Of a stretch of 6,585 bases of DNA, positions 1 through 6,213 are shown piece after piece. Under the pieces are notes generated by a model that worked only from the letters and a program-made list of their open reading frames with translations, was not told the DNA's origin and ran no database searches. The position numbers were made by a program, and so were the translations under genes. The stretch is from positions 1 through 6,585 of the forward strand of contig JAHJKV010000180.1 of the NCBI GenBank assembly GCA_018822065.1, in the 5' to 3' direction. Source of the stretch: Pseudomonadota bacterium (lineage in GTDB: Bacteria > Desulfobacterota > Desulfovibrionia > Desulfovibrionales > Desulfovibrionaceae). Each line of letters opens with the position of its first letter. Position 1 is the first letter of the stretch.

Positions 1-164
1 ACGTCGGCTGCCTGCTGATCGAAATGCTCAATGACCGCCCCTTCCCCGAGGCAAGAAAGGCAGCCACTGGCGCCTTCTTCGGCAAATCCATCGGCCTGAC
101 CCTCAAGCTCTCCATGGGCCTGGCCATGCTCGCCCTGGCCACCCGAGAAGTCTGGCCCGGGTAA
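1..164 (+). CDS. DUF456 family membrane protein, C-terminal end (partial)
   Basis: This is the end of an open frame (codons start at base 3, stop TAA at 162-164); its beginning lies outside the window. The visible 53 residues hold the sequence GAFFGKSIGLTLKLSMGLAM, a Gly/Ala-rich membrane helix. It is preceded by a short charged loop (FPEARKAATGAF), the pattern of the last repeat of DUF456 proteins, where a glycine-zipper-like helix follows an 'ARKAA-GAF-G' turn. DUF456 proteins are small inner-membrane proteins of unknown function. The stop lies 35 bases before the threonine synthase start, with no terminator between, so the two may share a transcript. The family call rests on a short fragment; the reading frame itself is secure. 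Confidence 0.66.
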   Translation, partial: VGCLLIEMLNDRPFPEARKAATGAFFGKSIGLTLKLSMGLAMLALATREVWPG

Positions 165-199
165 CATTCAACACTCTAACGTCTACGAACGGAACCGCC

Positions 200-1648
200 A
201 TGTCTGCCAACACATTTCCAAGCTATCGCGGCCAGATGCAGTACACCTGCCTGGGCTGCGGACAGACCTACGACATCGACGAACTTCACTACACCTGTCC
301 CAAATGTGGGGACGTGTTCATCCTGGAAAATATCACATTCGACGAGCTAAAACAGACCAGCGGGACCGAGTGGCGGCGCATCTTCGACGAACGCGCCTCC
401 ACCAAAAACACTGCCCTGCACGGTATATTCCGGTTCTACGAACTCATCGCCCCGGTCATGGATGAGGAGGATATCGTCTATCTCGGCGAGGCCAACACCC
501 CGGTGATCGCCTCTTCGCCCGCGCTCAATGCCCTCACCGGCGCGACCACGGCCTACAAGAACGACGGCCAAAATCCCTCTGCCTCCTTCAAGGATCGCGG
601 CATGGCCTGTGCTTTCAGCTACCTGAAGGCGCTGATCCGTAAGCACGGCTGGGACGAGGTGCTCACGGTCTGCGCCAGTACGGGCGACACCTCGGCTGCC
701 GCCGCGCTCTACGCTTCCTACGTGGGCGGAGCACTCAAAAGCGTGGTCATCCTGCCCCATGGCAAGGTCACCCCGCAGCAGTTGGCCCAGCCCCTTGGTT
801 CCGGGGCTATCGTCCTCGAAGTGCCCGGCGTGTTCGACGACTGCATGAAGGTGGTCGAGCACCTAGCGGACAACTACCGGGTGGCCCTGCTCAATTCCAA
901 GAACGCTTGGCGCATCCTCGGCCAGGAGTCCTACGCTTTTGAGGTGGCCCAGTGGTACGACTGGGACATGACAGGCAAATGCGTGTTCGTGCCCATCGGC
1001 AACGCAGGCAACGTCACCGCCATCATGGCTGGTTTCCTCAAGCTCTATCATCTCGGAATCATAGAAACCCTGCCGCGCATCTTCGGGGTCCAGTCTCACC
1101 ACGCCGACCCGGTCTACCGCTACTATGCCGTGAACGATGCTGCCGAGCGGAAATATAGCCCGGTGACCGTCCAGCCCTCGGTGGCACAAGCGGCTATGAT
1201 CGGCAACCCGGTCTCCTTCCCCCGTGTGCGCCACTTCGCCAGGCAGTTCGAAGCCATCGGCGGCAAGGACTCCTTCCAGGTGGTCCAGGTCACCGAGCAG
1301 CAGATCATGGAAGGGATGATCCAGGCCAACCGCTTCGGCCACATCGCCTGCACCCAGGGCGGCGAATGCCTTGCCGGCGCACGCCGTGCCCTGGAAATCG
1401 GCCTCCTCTCCCCTGACGAACTCGCCGTGCTCGACTCTACTGCCCATCAGCTTAAATTCATCGATTTCCAGAACATGTACTTCCAGGACAGCTTTGACCC
1501 GAGCTTCGGCGTCACCCCGGACCCGAAGCTATCCAACCAGCCGGAACTGATCATCACCCCGGACCAGAAAACGGCCCTGAGCCCCGAGGAGTACACCCTG
1601 GCCGCCTCCGCCAACGTGGTTGCCCGCCTGGGACTGGAAAAGAAGTAA
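200..1648 (+). CDS. thrC: threonine synthase (PLP-dependent, zinc-ribbon type)
   Basis: Threonine synthase converts O-phospho-L-homoserine and water to L-threonine and phosphate, the last step of threonine synthesis, in the cytoplasm (EC 4.2.3.1). The 482-residue product begins with a zinc ribbon (C17-x2-C20 and C33-x2-C36). The fold-type II PLP core follows. The sequence NPSASFKDRG (125-134) carries the Schiff-base lysine K131, STGDTSAAAA (160-169) forms one phosphate/PLP loop, and the glycine-rich GNAGNVTAIM near 267-276 forms the PLP-phosphate cradle. The length suits the longer bacterial class with an N-terminal ribbon. The ATG at 200 is preceded by GGA six bases upstream, a modest ribosome binding site, and starts just before the ribbon. 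tlyA follows after 5 bases, so the two are probably co-transcribed. Nothing looks broken. Cysteate or other PLP beta-lyase-like enzymes share the fold, but the overall pattern fits ThrC best. Confidence 0.93.
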   Translation: MSANTFPSYRGQMQYTCLGCGQTYDIDELHYTCPKCGDVFILENITFDELKQTSGTEWRRIFDERASTKNTALHGIFRFYELIAPVMDEEDIVYLGEANTPVIASSPALNALTGATTAYKNDGQNPSASFKDRGMACAFSYLKALIRKHGWDEVLTVCASTGDTSAAAALYASYVGGALKSVVILPHGKVTPQQLAQPLGSGAIVLEVPGVFDDCMKVVEHLADNYRVALLNSKNAWRILGQESYAFEVAQWYDWDMTGKCVFVPIGNAGNVTAIMAGFLKLYHLGIIETLPRIFGVQSHHADPVYRYYAVNDAAERKYSPVTVQPSVAQAAMIGNPVSFPRVRHFARQFEAIGGKDSFQVVQVTEQQIMEGMIQANRFGHIACTQGGECLAGARRALEIGLLSPDELAVLDSTAHQLKFIDFQNMYFQDSFDPSFGVTPDPKLSNQPELIITPDQKTALSPEEYTLAASANVVARLGLEKK

Positions 1649-1653
1649 GGAAC

Positions 1654-2403
1654 ATGACTCCGAAAGTCCGGGCTGATCAACTGCTTTTTGCCCAAGGGCT
1701 AGTGGAGAGCCGGGAGCGGGCCAAGCGGCTTATCATGGCTGGTCAGGTCTGGCGAGTCGTTGACGGGCAGAAAATCCCCCTGGACAAGCCCGGCCAGCAA
1801 GTGCCCGAGGACACCGAACTTGCCCTCAAGAAGCAGGAACGATTCGTCAGCCGCGGCGGCCATAAACTCCTGACCGCCCTGGAGACATTCGACCTTGACG
1901 TTACCGGTTTCGTCTGCCTGGACGCCGGTGCCTCCACCGGGGGCTTCACAGACTGCCTGCTCCAGTTTGGGGCGGCAAAAGTCTATGCCGCTGACGTGGG
2001 CCGCGCACAGTTGCATGAAAAGATGCGTCAGGATGCGCGGGTGGTAAACCTGGAAGGGATCAACCTGCGCCTGGCGGACGAACATCTCATTGCCGAGCCT
2101 GTCGATCTGGTTGTTGCGGACGTCTCGTTCATCTCACTGACAAAAATATTGCCTCCATGCATGCGTTTCCTGAAAAGTTCAGGGCAAGTGGTCGCGCTCA
2201 TCAAACCCCAGTTCGAACTGGGGCCAGGTGACAACGTCAAGGGAGTAGTCAAGGAAGAACGACTCCGACAGCGTGCTGTGGACGAGGTCACGACTTTTTG
2301 CAGCCGCGAACTCGGTCTCGTGCCCCAGGGGATCGTTCCATCCCGAATCAAGGGCCCCAAAGGAAATCAGGAATATCTGGCCTGGTTCACCAGGGCAACC
2401 TGA
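1654..2403 (+). CDS. tlyA: TlyA family S4/FtsJ rRNA 2'-O-methyltransferase
   Basis: The family methylates the ribose 2'-OH of cytidines in rRNA (16S and/or 23S), using S-adenosylmethionine. The 249-residue product has an N-terminal S4 RNA-binding domain (about 4-62, RADQLLFAQGLVESRERAKR then an AGQV turn). A 'RFVSRGGHKL' linker leads to an FtsJ-like Rossmann methyltransferase domain. The SAM loop is DAGASTGGF (90-98), and the K-D-K-E catalytic set is visible as K71, D156 (VVADVSFISL), K184 (IKPQFELG) and E241 (GPKGNQEYL). Length and motif order match TlyA/YqxC proteins, some of which are annotated as haemolysins for historical reasons. The ATG has a strong ribosome binding site, TAAGGA, that overlaps the thrC stop codon, pointing to translational coupling. 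The gene ends 8 bases from the stop of the convergent PilZ gene. Which cytidine is modified cannot be told from sequence alone. Confidence 0.92.
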   Translation: MTPKVRADQLLFAQGLVESRERAKRLIMAGQVWRVVDGQKIPLDKPGQQVPEDTELALKKQERFVSRGGHKLLTALETFDLDVTGFVCLDAGASTGGFTDCLLQFGAAKVYAADVGRAQLHEKMRQDARVVNLEGINLRLADEHLIAEPVDLVVADVSFISLTKILPPCMRFLKSSGQVVALIKPQFELGPGDNVKGVVKEERLRQRAVDEVTTFCSRELGLVPQGIVPSRIKGPKGNQEYLAWFTRAT

Positions 2404-2411
2404 CCCGCCGC

Positions 2412-3038
2412 CTACCCCTTCAGCCGGGCATGTAGATCGGCCACCTCGTCCATGTAGCTGGTCAGGTCCTCGGGAAGTTGCGTCCCCTGTGAGGAGAAGC
2501 TGAAGCCCACCTGCCCACGCAGTCGATATCCCTCCAACGTGGCGACTGACCCCTTGAAGGGGAAGGTCTGCGGATTGCCAAGCAGGGTGAAATATCCCTC
2601 CACCGGTTCATTCTTTTGCAGCTTGGGGAGTCCTCCCTCAACAGCGAATACGAACTTGCATCCGCCGTGAGAGATATCAAGGATTATGCCCTGGTAGGTG
2701 GCCCCTCGGACGGAAACGGTGGCCAGGAAGTTGCACCCCACCCTTCGGTTGCCGCGCAGGGCGTGCTTTTCGAACCTGAAAGGGTAGCTGACAAACAGCA
2801 ACGGGAACGGCCTGGCAATAAAGTCGATATATTCGGCTCGAAAACCTATCAGATTGCCCTCATGCAGGTAGCGGATGGCCAACTGGCTCCCGGTAGTGAC
2901 CCTGGACCGGATGCCGGGAGTCAGCGGAGCCTTGAGGGCCACGAATTCCTCCTTGGACCACCCCACCAGCGAACACTTGATTCGCTCCTTGACGCCATAC
3001 GTCTCCACCAATGCACTGATTCCGACTTTCGCTTCCAT
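2412..3038 (-). CDS. PilZ domain protein with YcgR-like N-terminal region
   Basis: This is a probable cyclic-di-GMP receptor of 208 residues. The PilZ signature is present: R95-x3-R99 (ALRGNRRVGCNF) and, after about 20 residues, D121-x-S123-x2-G126 (LDISHGGCKF), the two motifs that wrap a c-di-GMP dimer. Residues 7-90 form a separate beta-rich domain (TTGSQLAIRYLHEGNLIGF, then FPLLFVSYP). It resembles the N-terminal domain of YcgR/flagellar-brake proteins, which passes the c-di-GMP signal to a partner; that likeness is judged by pattern only. No membrane helix or signal peptide is seen. The frame is open further upstream to 3110, but the ATG at 3038 is preferred. It lies 4 bases after the stop of the rhodanese/rubrerythrin gene, has GGGA about 9 bases upstream, and avoids a long overlap. 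The tight spacing puts both genes in one operon. The downstream output is unknown. Confidence 0.85.
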   Translation of the reverse strand: MEAKVGISALVETYGVKERIKCSLVGWSKEEFVALKAPLTPGIRSRVTTGSQLAIRYLHEGNLIGFRAEYIDFIARPFPLLFVSYPFRFEKHALRGNRRVGCNFLATVSVRGATYQGIILDISHGGCKFVFAVEGGLPKLQKNEPVEGYFTLLGNPQTFPFKGSVATLEGYRLRGQVGFSFSSQGTQLPEDLTSYMDEVADLHARLKG

Positions 3039-3042
3039 GGCG

Positions 3043-3867
3043 CTATCCCAGTGGCCGCTTGTCGAGGAAGACGCCCAGCACCTTAAGATGGGCCTGTTCT
3101 TCTCGCGCAAGGGAGGTCAGGAGTTCGGCGAACTCCGCGTTGGCAGGCAACCGAGCGGCCCGCATGTAGAAATCAAGGGCCTGAGCCTCAAACATCATCG
3201 CCATACTCACGATATCTTGGGTGGTATTGAGGGACTTGGCATTGTCCGCCACGAACGTGTCGGGATCAACTCCCCCCTCGGCCACGGTAAACTGGACTGT
3301 TTTGCCAAAGGCATCACGATCAAGGAGAGCATGCACACTGCGCGAGTAGCGGGCATAGATGCTGTCCATGTGGTGATCCTCTAACCCGGCCAGACGATCG
3401 TAAAGCTCACGCGCATCATCCGTGGTAGCATCAGATCCCATACGTCGATAAAAATAGTGCAAAAACTCCTCCATCCCATAACCAATCAGGAGCACATCGC
3501 CTTCCGAATGGATTCCCAGCAAGCGCTCCATGCCGCCCTGTACGGGACCAAAAGCACCGTCACCATTCCAGGCAGTGATTCCTCCAAGGAGGTTCTGCAC
3601 AGATGTGAGCCCCAGGGATTCCAGGAACGTAGAAGCAGCACGACTGCGGTTTCCCGAACGGCAATATGCAAGAACTGGCTTCTCAGAATCGATCTCGTTC
3701 CAACGGTCCGCAATCTCCGGCAGAGGAATCAACAACGCACCAGGCAAGTGAAATTCCTCATATTCCCAATCCTGTCGTACGTCCAGAACGGTCATATTTC
3801 CGCTCCTGGTCTTGGCAAGCAGCTCGCGTGCGTCCTCGGCGGCGATATCCTTCATCCCAAACTCCAT
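3043..3867 (-). CDS. rhodanese domain fused to rubrerythrin-like diiron domain
   Basis: This is a two-domain cytoplasmic protein of 274 residues. Residues 8-105 are a single rhodanese domain (LDVRQDWEYEEFHLPGA, then the active loop C69-RSGNRS, then LLGGITAW), which binds a persulfide on C69. After a short Gly-rich linker comes a four-helix ferritin-like domain (about 113-270). Its metal ligands follow the rubrerythrin order: E133 (GMEEFLHYFY), E163-x2-H166 (LEDHHM), E227 (FEAQALDFY) and E257-x2-H260 (REEQAHLKVL). All ligands appear intact, so a diiron site is plausible. The C-terminal rubredoxin domain of classical rubrerythrin is absent. The family context suggests peroxide reduction and/or sulfane-sulfur handling; the true reaction is inferred. 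ATG 3867 has AAGG 5 bases upstream. A second ATG at 3855 with GGAG 6 bases upstream would remove only four residues, and the open frame reaches 3924. The gene heads an operon with the PilZ gene. Confidence 0.9.
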   Translation of the reverse strand: MEFGMKDIAAEDARELLAKTRSGNMTVLDVRQDWEYEEFHLPGALLIPLPEIADRWNEIDSEKPVLAYCRSGNRSRAASTFLESLGLTSVQNLLGGITAWNGDGAFGPVQGGMERLLGIHSEGDVLLIGYGMEEFLHYFYRRMGSDATTDDARELYDRLAGLEDHHMDSIYARYSRSVHALLDRDAFGKTVQFTVAEGGVDPDTFVADNAKSLNTTQDIVSMAMMFEAQALDFYMRAARLPANAEFAELLTSLAREEQAHLKVLGVFLDKRPLG

Positions 3868-3868
3868 T

Positions 3869-3897
3869 TTGACCTTGCGACCAGACTGATTTATAAT
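3869..3897 (+). promoter_or_regulatory. sigma-70 type promoter for the membrane rhodanese/MauE-like operon
   Basis: A -35 box TTGACC (3869-3874) and a perfect -10 box TATAAT (3892-3897) are separated by the ideal 17 bases. Transcription would begin near 3904, giving a leader of about 39 bases before the ATG at 3943. This is the best promoter match seen in the window. The -35 box lies immediately upstream of the opposite-strand start codon (3867) and covers the AAGG ribosome binding site of that gene (3873-3876), so the two divergent units overlap at their 5' ends. Confidence 0.72.
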
Positions 3898-3920
3898 TCT
3901 ATTTCGTTCCAAGCATTGAA
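3890..3920 (-). promoter_or_regulatory. possible divergent promoter for the rhodanese/rubrerythrin gene
   Basis: On the - strand a TATAAA-like -10 (3890-3895, or TTATAA at 3891-3896) lies 18-19 bases from a weak TTCAAT -35 (3915-3920). It would start RNA near 3883, only some 16 bases before the ATG at 3867. The -10 box is nearly the same AT-rich patch as the + strand -10, so the two promoters would compete. The poor -35 suggests an activator or another sigma factor. The evidence is weak. Confidence 0.28.
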
Positions 3921-3942
3921 CCACAAACCAACGGATTATTCC

Positions 3943-4383
3943 ATGCCTTCCAACACCGGATTCACGACAGCCTTACTCCAGGCGCTTCTGATTCTACTGC
4001 TCTCGGTCGGACTGGCCTATGGTGCAAATATCTTTGCCGGGGGCCCGGCACTCTTTGCGGCACTCCCTGCCGGAGACGGCATACGGGTTCTTTCGGTGCA
4101 GGAGGCCAAGGAACTGAAAGACGCGGGGGCTGTGTTCCTGGATGTCCGGGATGCCCTCGACTACCAGGACAGCCATGTTCCAGGTGCGGCCAGTCTCCCC
4201 CTGGAATTTGCTTCGGAACAGGGTCACGCCCTGCCACTGGTGGTCTATTGCTCGGATCGGGAATGCAACAAGGCAACCGTGGTCGCCGAAAGGATTGTTA
4301 AGGGCGGTATCAGCGTGGCGATCATGCCCGATGGTGCCGGGGGCTGGGCTGCCGCAGGCGGACTGCTGGAGATGAGCCAATGA
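3943..4383 (+). CDS. membrane-anchored (periplasmic) rhodanese-like protein
   Basis: The 146-residue product opens with one hydrophobic helix (about 9-32, TALLQALLILLLSVGLAYGA) that is an uncleaved anchor or a signal peptide with a possible cut after AYG. One rhodanese domain follows (about 47-143): VFLDVRDALDYQDSHVPGA (64-82), the catalytic loop Y102-C103-SDREC-N, and GGW near the end. C103 is the expected persulfide cysteine. C108 in the same loop could form a disulfide or trisulfide with it, an uncommon loop compared with CRSGxRS. The domain should face the periplasm. The frame is open well upstream (to 3457), but that part is antisense to the fusion gene. The ATG at 3943 starts directly before the hydrophobic helix, has GGA at -10 to -8, and fits the promoter at 3869-3897. 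Its stop overlaps the next start (ATGA), implying coupled translation. The physiological sulfur donor and acceptor are unknown. Confidence 0.87.
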   Translation: MPSNTGFTTALLQALLILLLSVGLAYGANIFAGGPALFAALPAGDGIRVLSVQEAKELKDAGAVFLDVRDALDYQDSHVPGAASLPLEFASEQGHALPLVVYCSDRECNKATVVAERIVKGGISVAIMPDGAGGWAAAGGLLEMSQ

Positions 4384-4793
4384 GCTTCAATACATTCATT
4401 CGGACAGCCCTGGGCCTGGTGTTTGTGATTGCGGGCTATGTCAAGGTGCAGGACCCCCAGGCCTTTGCCCAGATGATCGCCAACTACCAACTCCTGCCCA
4501 ACCACCTGCTCTTAGTCTCGGCCTTGGTGCTTGGTTGGGTTGAACTGGTCTGCGGCCTGTGCCTCGTTTTCGGCATCCTGACGCGGGGGGCCTCCCTATT
4601 CGTGCTCGCGCTCATGATCGTTTTCCTGGCTGCCATGGGCTACAATCTCCAGCGCGGCCTGGACGTGGCCTGCGGCTGCTTTTCCACCGACCCGAACGGT
4701 CCCCCTCTGAGCCCCCTGACCCTGCTGCGCGATGGGGTTCTTCTTGTGGTGGCAGTCATCGTCTTCAGCACCTCCGGCCTACAAAAGCGCTAA
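4380..4793 (+). CDS. MauE/DoxX-like four-helix membrane protein
   Basis: The 137-residue inner-membrane protein has four predicted helices at about 9-21, 43-66, 70-91 and 111-131. Visible family features are a Lys after the first helix followed by DP (VKVQDPQAFAQMI), a Glu in helix two (GWVELVCGLCLVFG), and the DVACGCFS motif (95-102) after helix three. The last is typical of the MauE branch of the DoxX-like superfamily. MauE is needed for maturation of methylamine dehydrogenase, probably by delivering thiol/disulfide redox power. No methylamine genes are here, so this is a MauE-like protein of other use. C98 and C100 could take electrons or sulfur from the co-encoded periplasmic rhodanese. 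The ATG overlaps the rhodanese stop by 4 bases, with GGAG 8 bases upstream. The 3' end overlaps the opposite-strand EcfT gene by 15 bases, and no terminator is seen. Confidence 0.83.
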   Translation: MSFNTFIRTALGLVFVIAGYVKVQDPQAFAQMIANYQLLPNHLLLVSALVLGWVELVCGLCLVFGILTRGASLFVLALMIVFLAAMGYNLQRGLDVACGCFSTDPNGPPLSPLTLLRDGVLLVVAVIVFSTSGLQKR

Positions 4794-5480
4794 GGCTACC
4801 CCTGCCCCCATCAGCATAACAAAACACCCCCACTGCCCGATTCCGGTCCGGAACTTCGGCTGCCAAGCCTCTGGCCGGTCCAGCCTGCGACAGGCAACAC
4901 CCAGTGTCTGGTTCCAGGTCTTCTGTCCCAGGTTTCGCATGACCGCCTGCCCCATGATCAGCATACGCCGGAACAATCCGAGGTGAGAACAGCGGCGGGA
5001 TGTTGTTTCGCGCATCTGGGCCAGGGTGAGCCAGGTGATGGGCAGGAAATGAACCATGAGCGCCAGGGCAAGCGCCCCCTTCCAGGCATGGCTCCTCAAG
5101 ACGGGTCGCAAGAACCAGGTCAGGGCCATGCCAAGCTGTCGGGATGAGGTGGAAAGGGCCAGTACGAGCCCGACGGCCAGCAGGCAGGAAAGGCGCGCCG
5201 CCAGAAGGCTCGCCGCCAGGGACGCGACCGGAAGCGATGCGCCCGACCAGATATCCATTCCCAGCTTGGCTCCGGTCCACAGTAGCAGAAACCAGCCATA
5301 GCTTTTGAGCACGTGACGCTGGCCGGGCAGGGTGGCGCGCAATTGCCAGCTTAGCGCCCCGAGCAGGAAAAGATATATGACAAGCCCTGCAAATCCGGCC
5401 TGCCAAACCAGCAGGCCGAGGATCACCCCCGAGAGAATCTTTATACGCGGGTCAAAGGACTGGAGGGCGGTTTCGATCAT
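4779..5480 (-). CDS. CbiQ/EcfT-like transmembrane component of an ECF transporter
   Basis: ECF T-components join a substrate-capturing S protein to the paired ATPases of vitamin or metal uptake systems in the inner membrane. The 233-residue product starts with FDPRIKILSGVILGLL (9-24), the classic 'DPR-K' opening of CbiQ/EcfT. Hydrophobic helices lie at about 15-45, 61-78 and 88-110 and at the C-terminus (214-233). The long cytoplasmic coupling helices lie between about 111 and 205. The two Ala-Arg-Gly motifs that dock on the ATPases are diverged: S161-R162-R163 and C197-R198-R199 stand in their places, keeping the middle Arg. The ATG at 5480 overlaps the ATPase stop (ATGA, 5477-5480) and has GGA six bases upstream. 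The gene ends inside the opposite-strand MauE-like gene. CbiQ-like length and topology are normal. The substrate cannot be inferred without the S component. Confidence 0.84.
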   Translation of the reverse strand: MIETALQSFDPRIKILSGVILGLLVWQAGFAGLVIYLFLLGALSWQLRATLPGQRHVLKSYGWFLLLWTGAKLGMDIWSGASLPVASLAASLLAARLSCLLAVGLVLALSTSSRQLGMALTWFLRPVLRSHAWKGALALALMVHFLPITWLTLAQMRETTSRRCSHLGLFRRMLIMGQAVMRNLGQKTWNQTLGVACRRLDRPEAWQPKFRTGIGQWGCFVMLMGAGVALALL

Positions 5481-6211
5481 GACAGGTCCAGGTCCTCATA
5501 TCCCCAGGCCCCGATGCCTGCCCCGGACCGCCAGGAACAGGGTGGCCGGATGCCATGCCTGTGCACCTGGGGCAGAGTCTTTTCCGGTAGGTCGAAGAGT
5601 GCCAGACGCCCCGCATCGAGCACGGCCATTCGGTCAGCCAGATCGATGACCGGCTCCAAGTCATGGACGGTCACCACCAGCGTCATGCCTGCCGCCTTGC
5701 TGGAGGCGAGAAAAGCACGCATCTCCCGAGCCGAGGGATAGTCGAGGCCGCTGAAAGGTTCGTCCAGCAGGAGCACGGCGGGATCGTCCAGGAGCGCCGC
5801 AGCCAAACAAAGCTTGCGCTTCATGCCCCAGGAAAGGGTCTGCACGGGCTTGTCCCAATGAGCAAGCAAATCAAGCCGGGCGGCGGTTGACCGGGCCGTG
5901 GCCTCGTCCGCCCCCTCGCGCCCCAGCATCAAGTCCTCGCCTACCGTGCCACCCAAAATTTGCAGGTCGGCATCCTGCATGACCAGGCGGGCAAGGGTAC
6001 GTGGGTCATCAGTTCCGTCAATGGTCAACGTGCCTATCGTCGGCGCGTAGAGGCCGGCAATGTGCGCCAGGAGCGTGGATTTCCCACTGCCATTGGCTCC
6101 GGCGAGCAGCACCAGTTCCCCCTGATGAATCTCCAAGGTGACTGCGGTCAGGGCGTCTCCGCCGCCGGGGTAAGTATAGGAAAGATTGTCGATTACGATC
6201 ACTCTTGTCAT
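5477..6211 (-). CDS. CbiO/EcfA-like ABC transporter ATPase
   Basis: This is the cytoplasmic ATPase that powers the co-encoded T-component (244 residues from the chosen start). Walker A is GANGSGKS (38-45), and the Q-loop region is VMQDADLQILGGTVGEDLMLG (Q79). The latter matches the CbiO/EcfA 'QDPD-Q-TVEEDVAFG' pattern and separates it from most other ABC ATPases. The signature is LSWGMKRK (126-133) instead of LSGGQxxR. Walker B is VLLLDE (146-151), the D-loop is SGLD (154-157), and the switch is H183 in VTVHD. The start is uncertain. The Shine-Dalgarno sequence GGAGG (6214-6218) sits only 2 bases before ATG 6211 and 11 bases before a GTG at 6202, which would give MIVIDN as N-terminus. A GTG at 6250 has no ribosome binding site. 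Only one ATPase gene is seen, so a homodimer is likely, as in BioM or CbiO systems. Confidence 0.87.
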   Translation of the reverse strand: MTRVIVIDNLSYTYPGGGDALTAVTLEIHQGELVLLAGANGSGKSTLLAHIAGLYAPTIGTLTIDGTDDPRTLARLVMQDADLQILGGTVGEDLMLGREGADEATARSTAARLDLLAHWDKPVQTLSWGMKRKLCLAAALLDDPAVLLLDEPFSGLDYPSAREMRAFLASSKAAGMTLVVTVHDLEPVIDLADRMAVLDAGRLALFDLPEKTLPQVHRHGIRPPCSWRSGAGIGAWGYEDLDLS

Positions 6212-6213
6212 CG

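Noticed and set aside
863..1447. Long open frame of 194 codons on the - strand inside thrC (also 347-862)
   Set aside because: It lies wholly antisense to a well-supported threonine synthase, and its translation is rich in His, Gly and Asp with no domain pattern. This is a by-product of GC-rich codon use.
2616..3086. 156-codon + strand frame over the PilZ gene
   Set aside because: It is a shadow of the PilZ gene, with no recognisable domain and no ribosome binding site seen.
3908..3923. Sigma-54-like site on the - strand (TGG-N10-TTG with correct spacing) ahead of the rhodanese/rubrerythrin gene
   Set aside because: The nearly invariant GC of the -12 element is GG here, and the TGGCAC part has two mismatches. 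No enhancer site is evident, so it is probably chance.
3457..3942. Upstream extension of the membrane rhodanese frame
   Set aside because: This part is antisense to the rhodanese/rubrerythrin gene, shows no domain, and would place the signal helix in the middle of the protein. The promoter at 3869-3897 lies inside it.
4765..5406. 213-codon - strand frame overlapping the EcfT-like gene in another frame
   Set aside because: Its translation lacks membrane helices or motifs, whereas the frame at 4779-5480 has the DPR-K start, helices and coupled start. Only one can be the gene.
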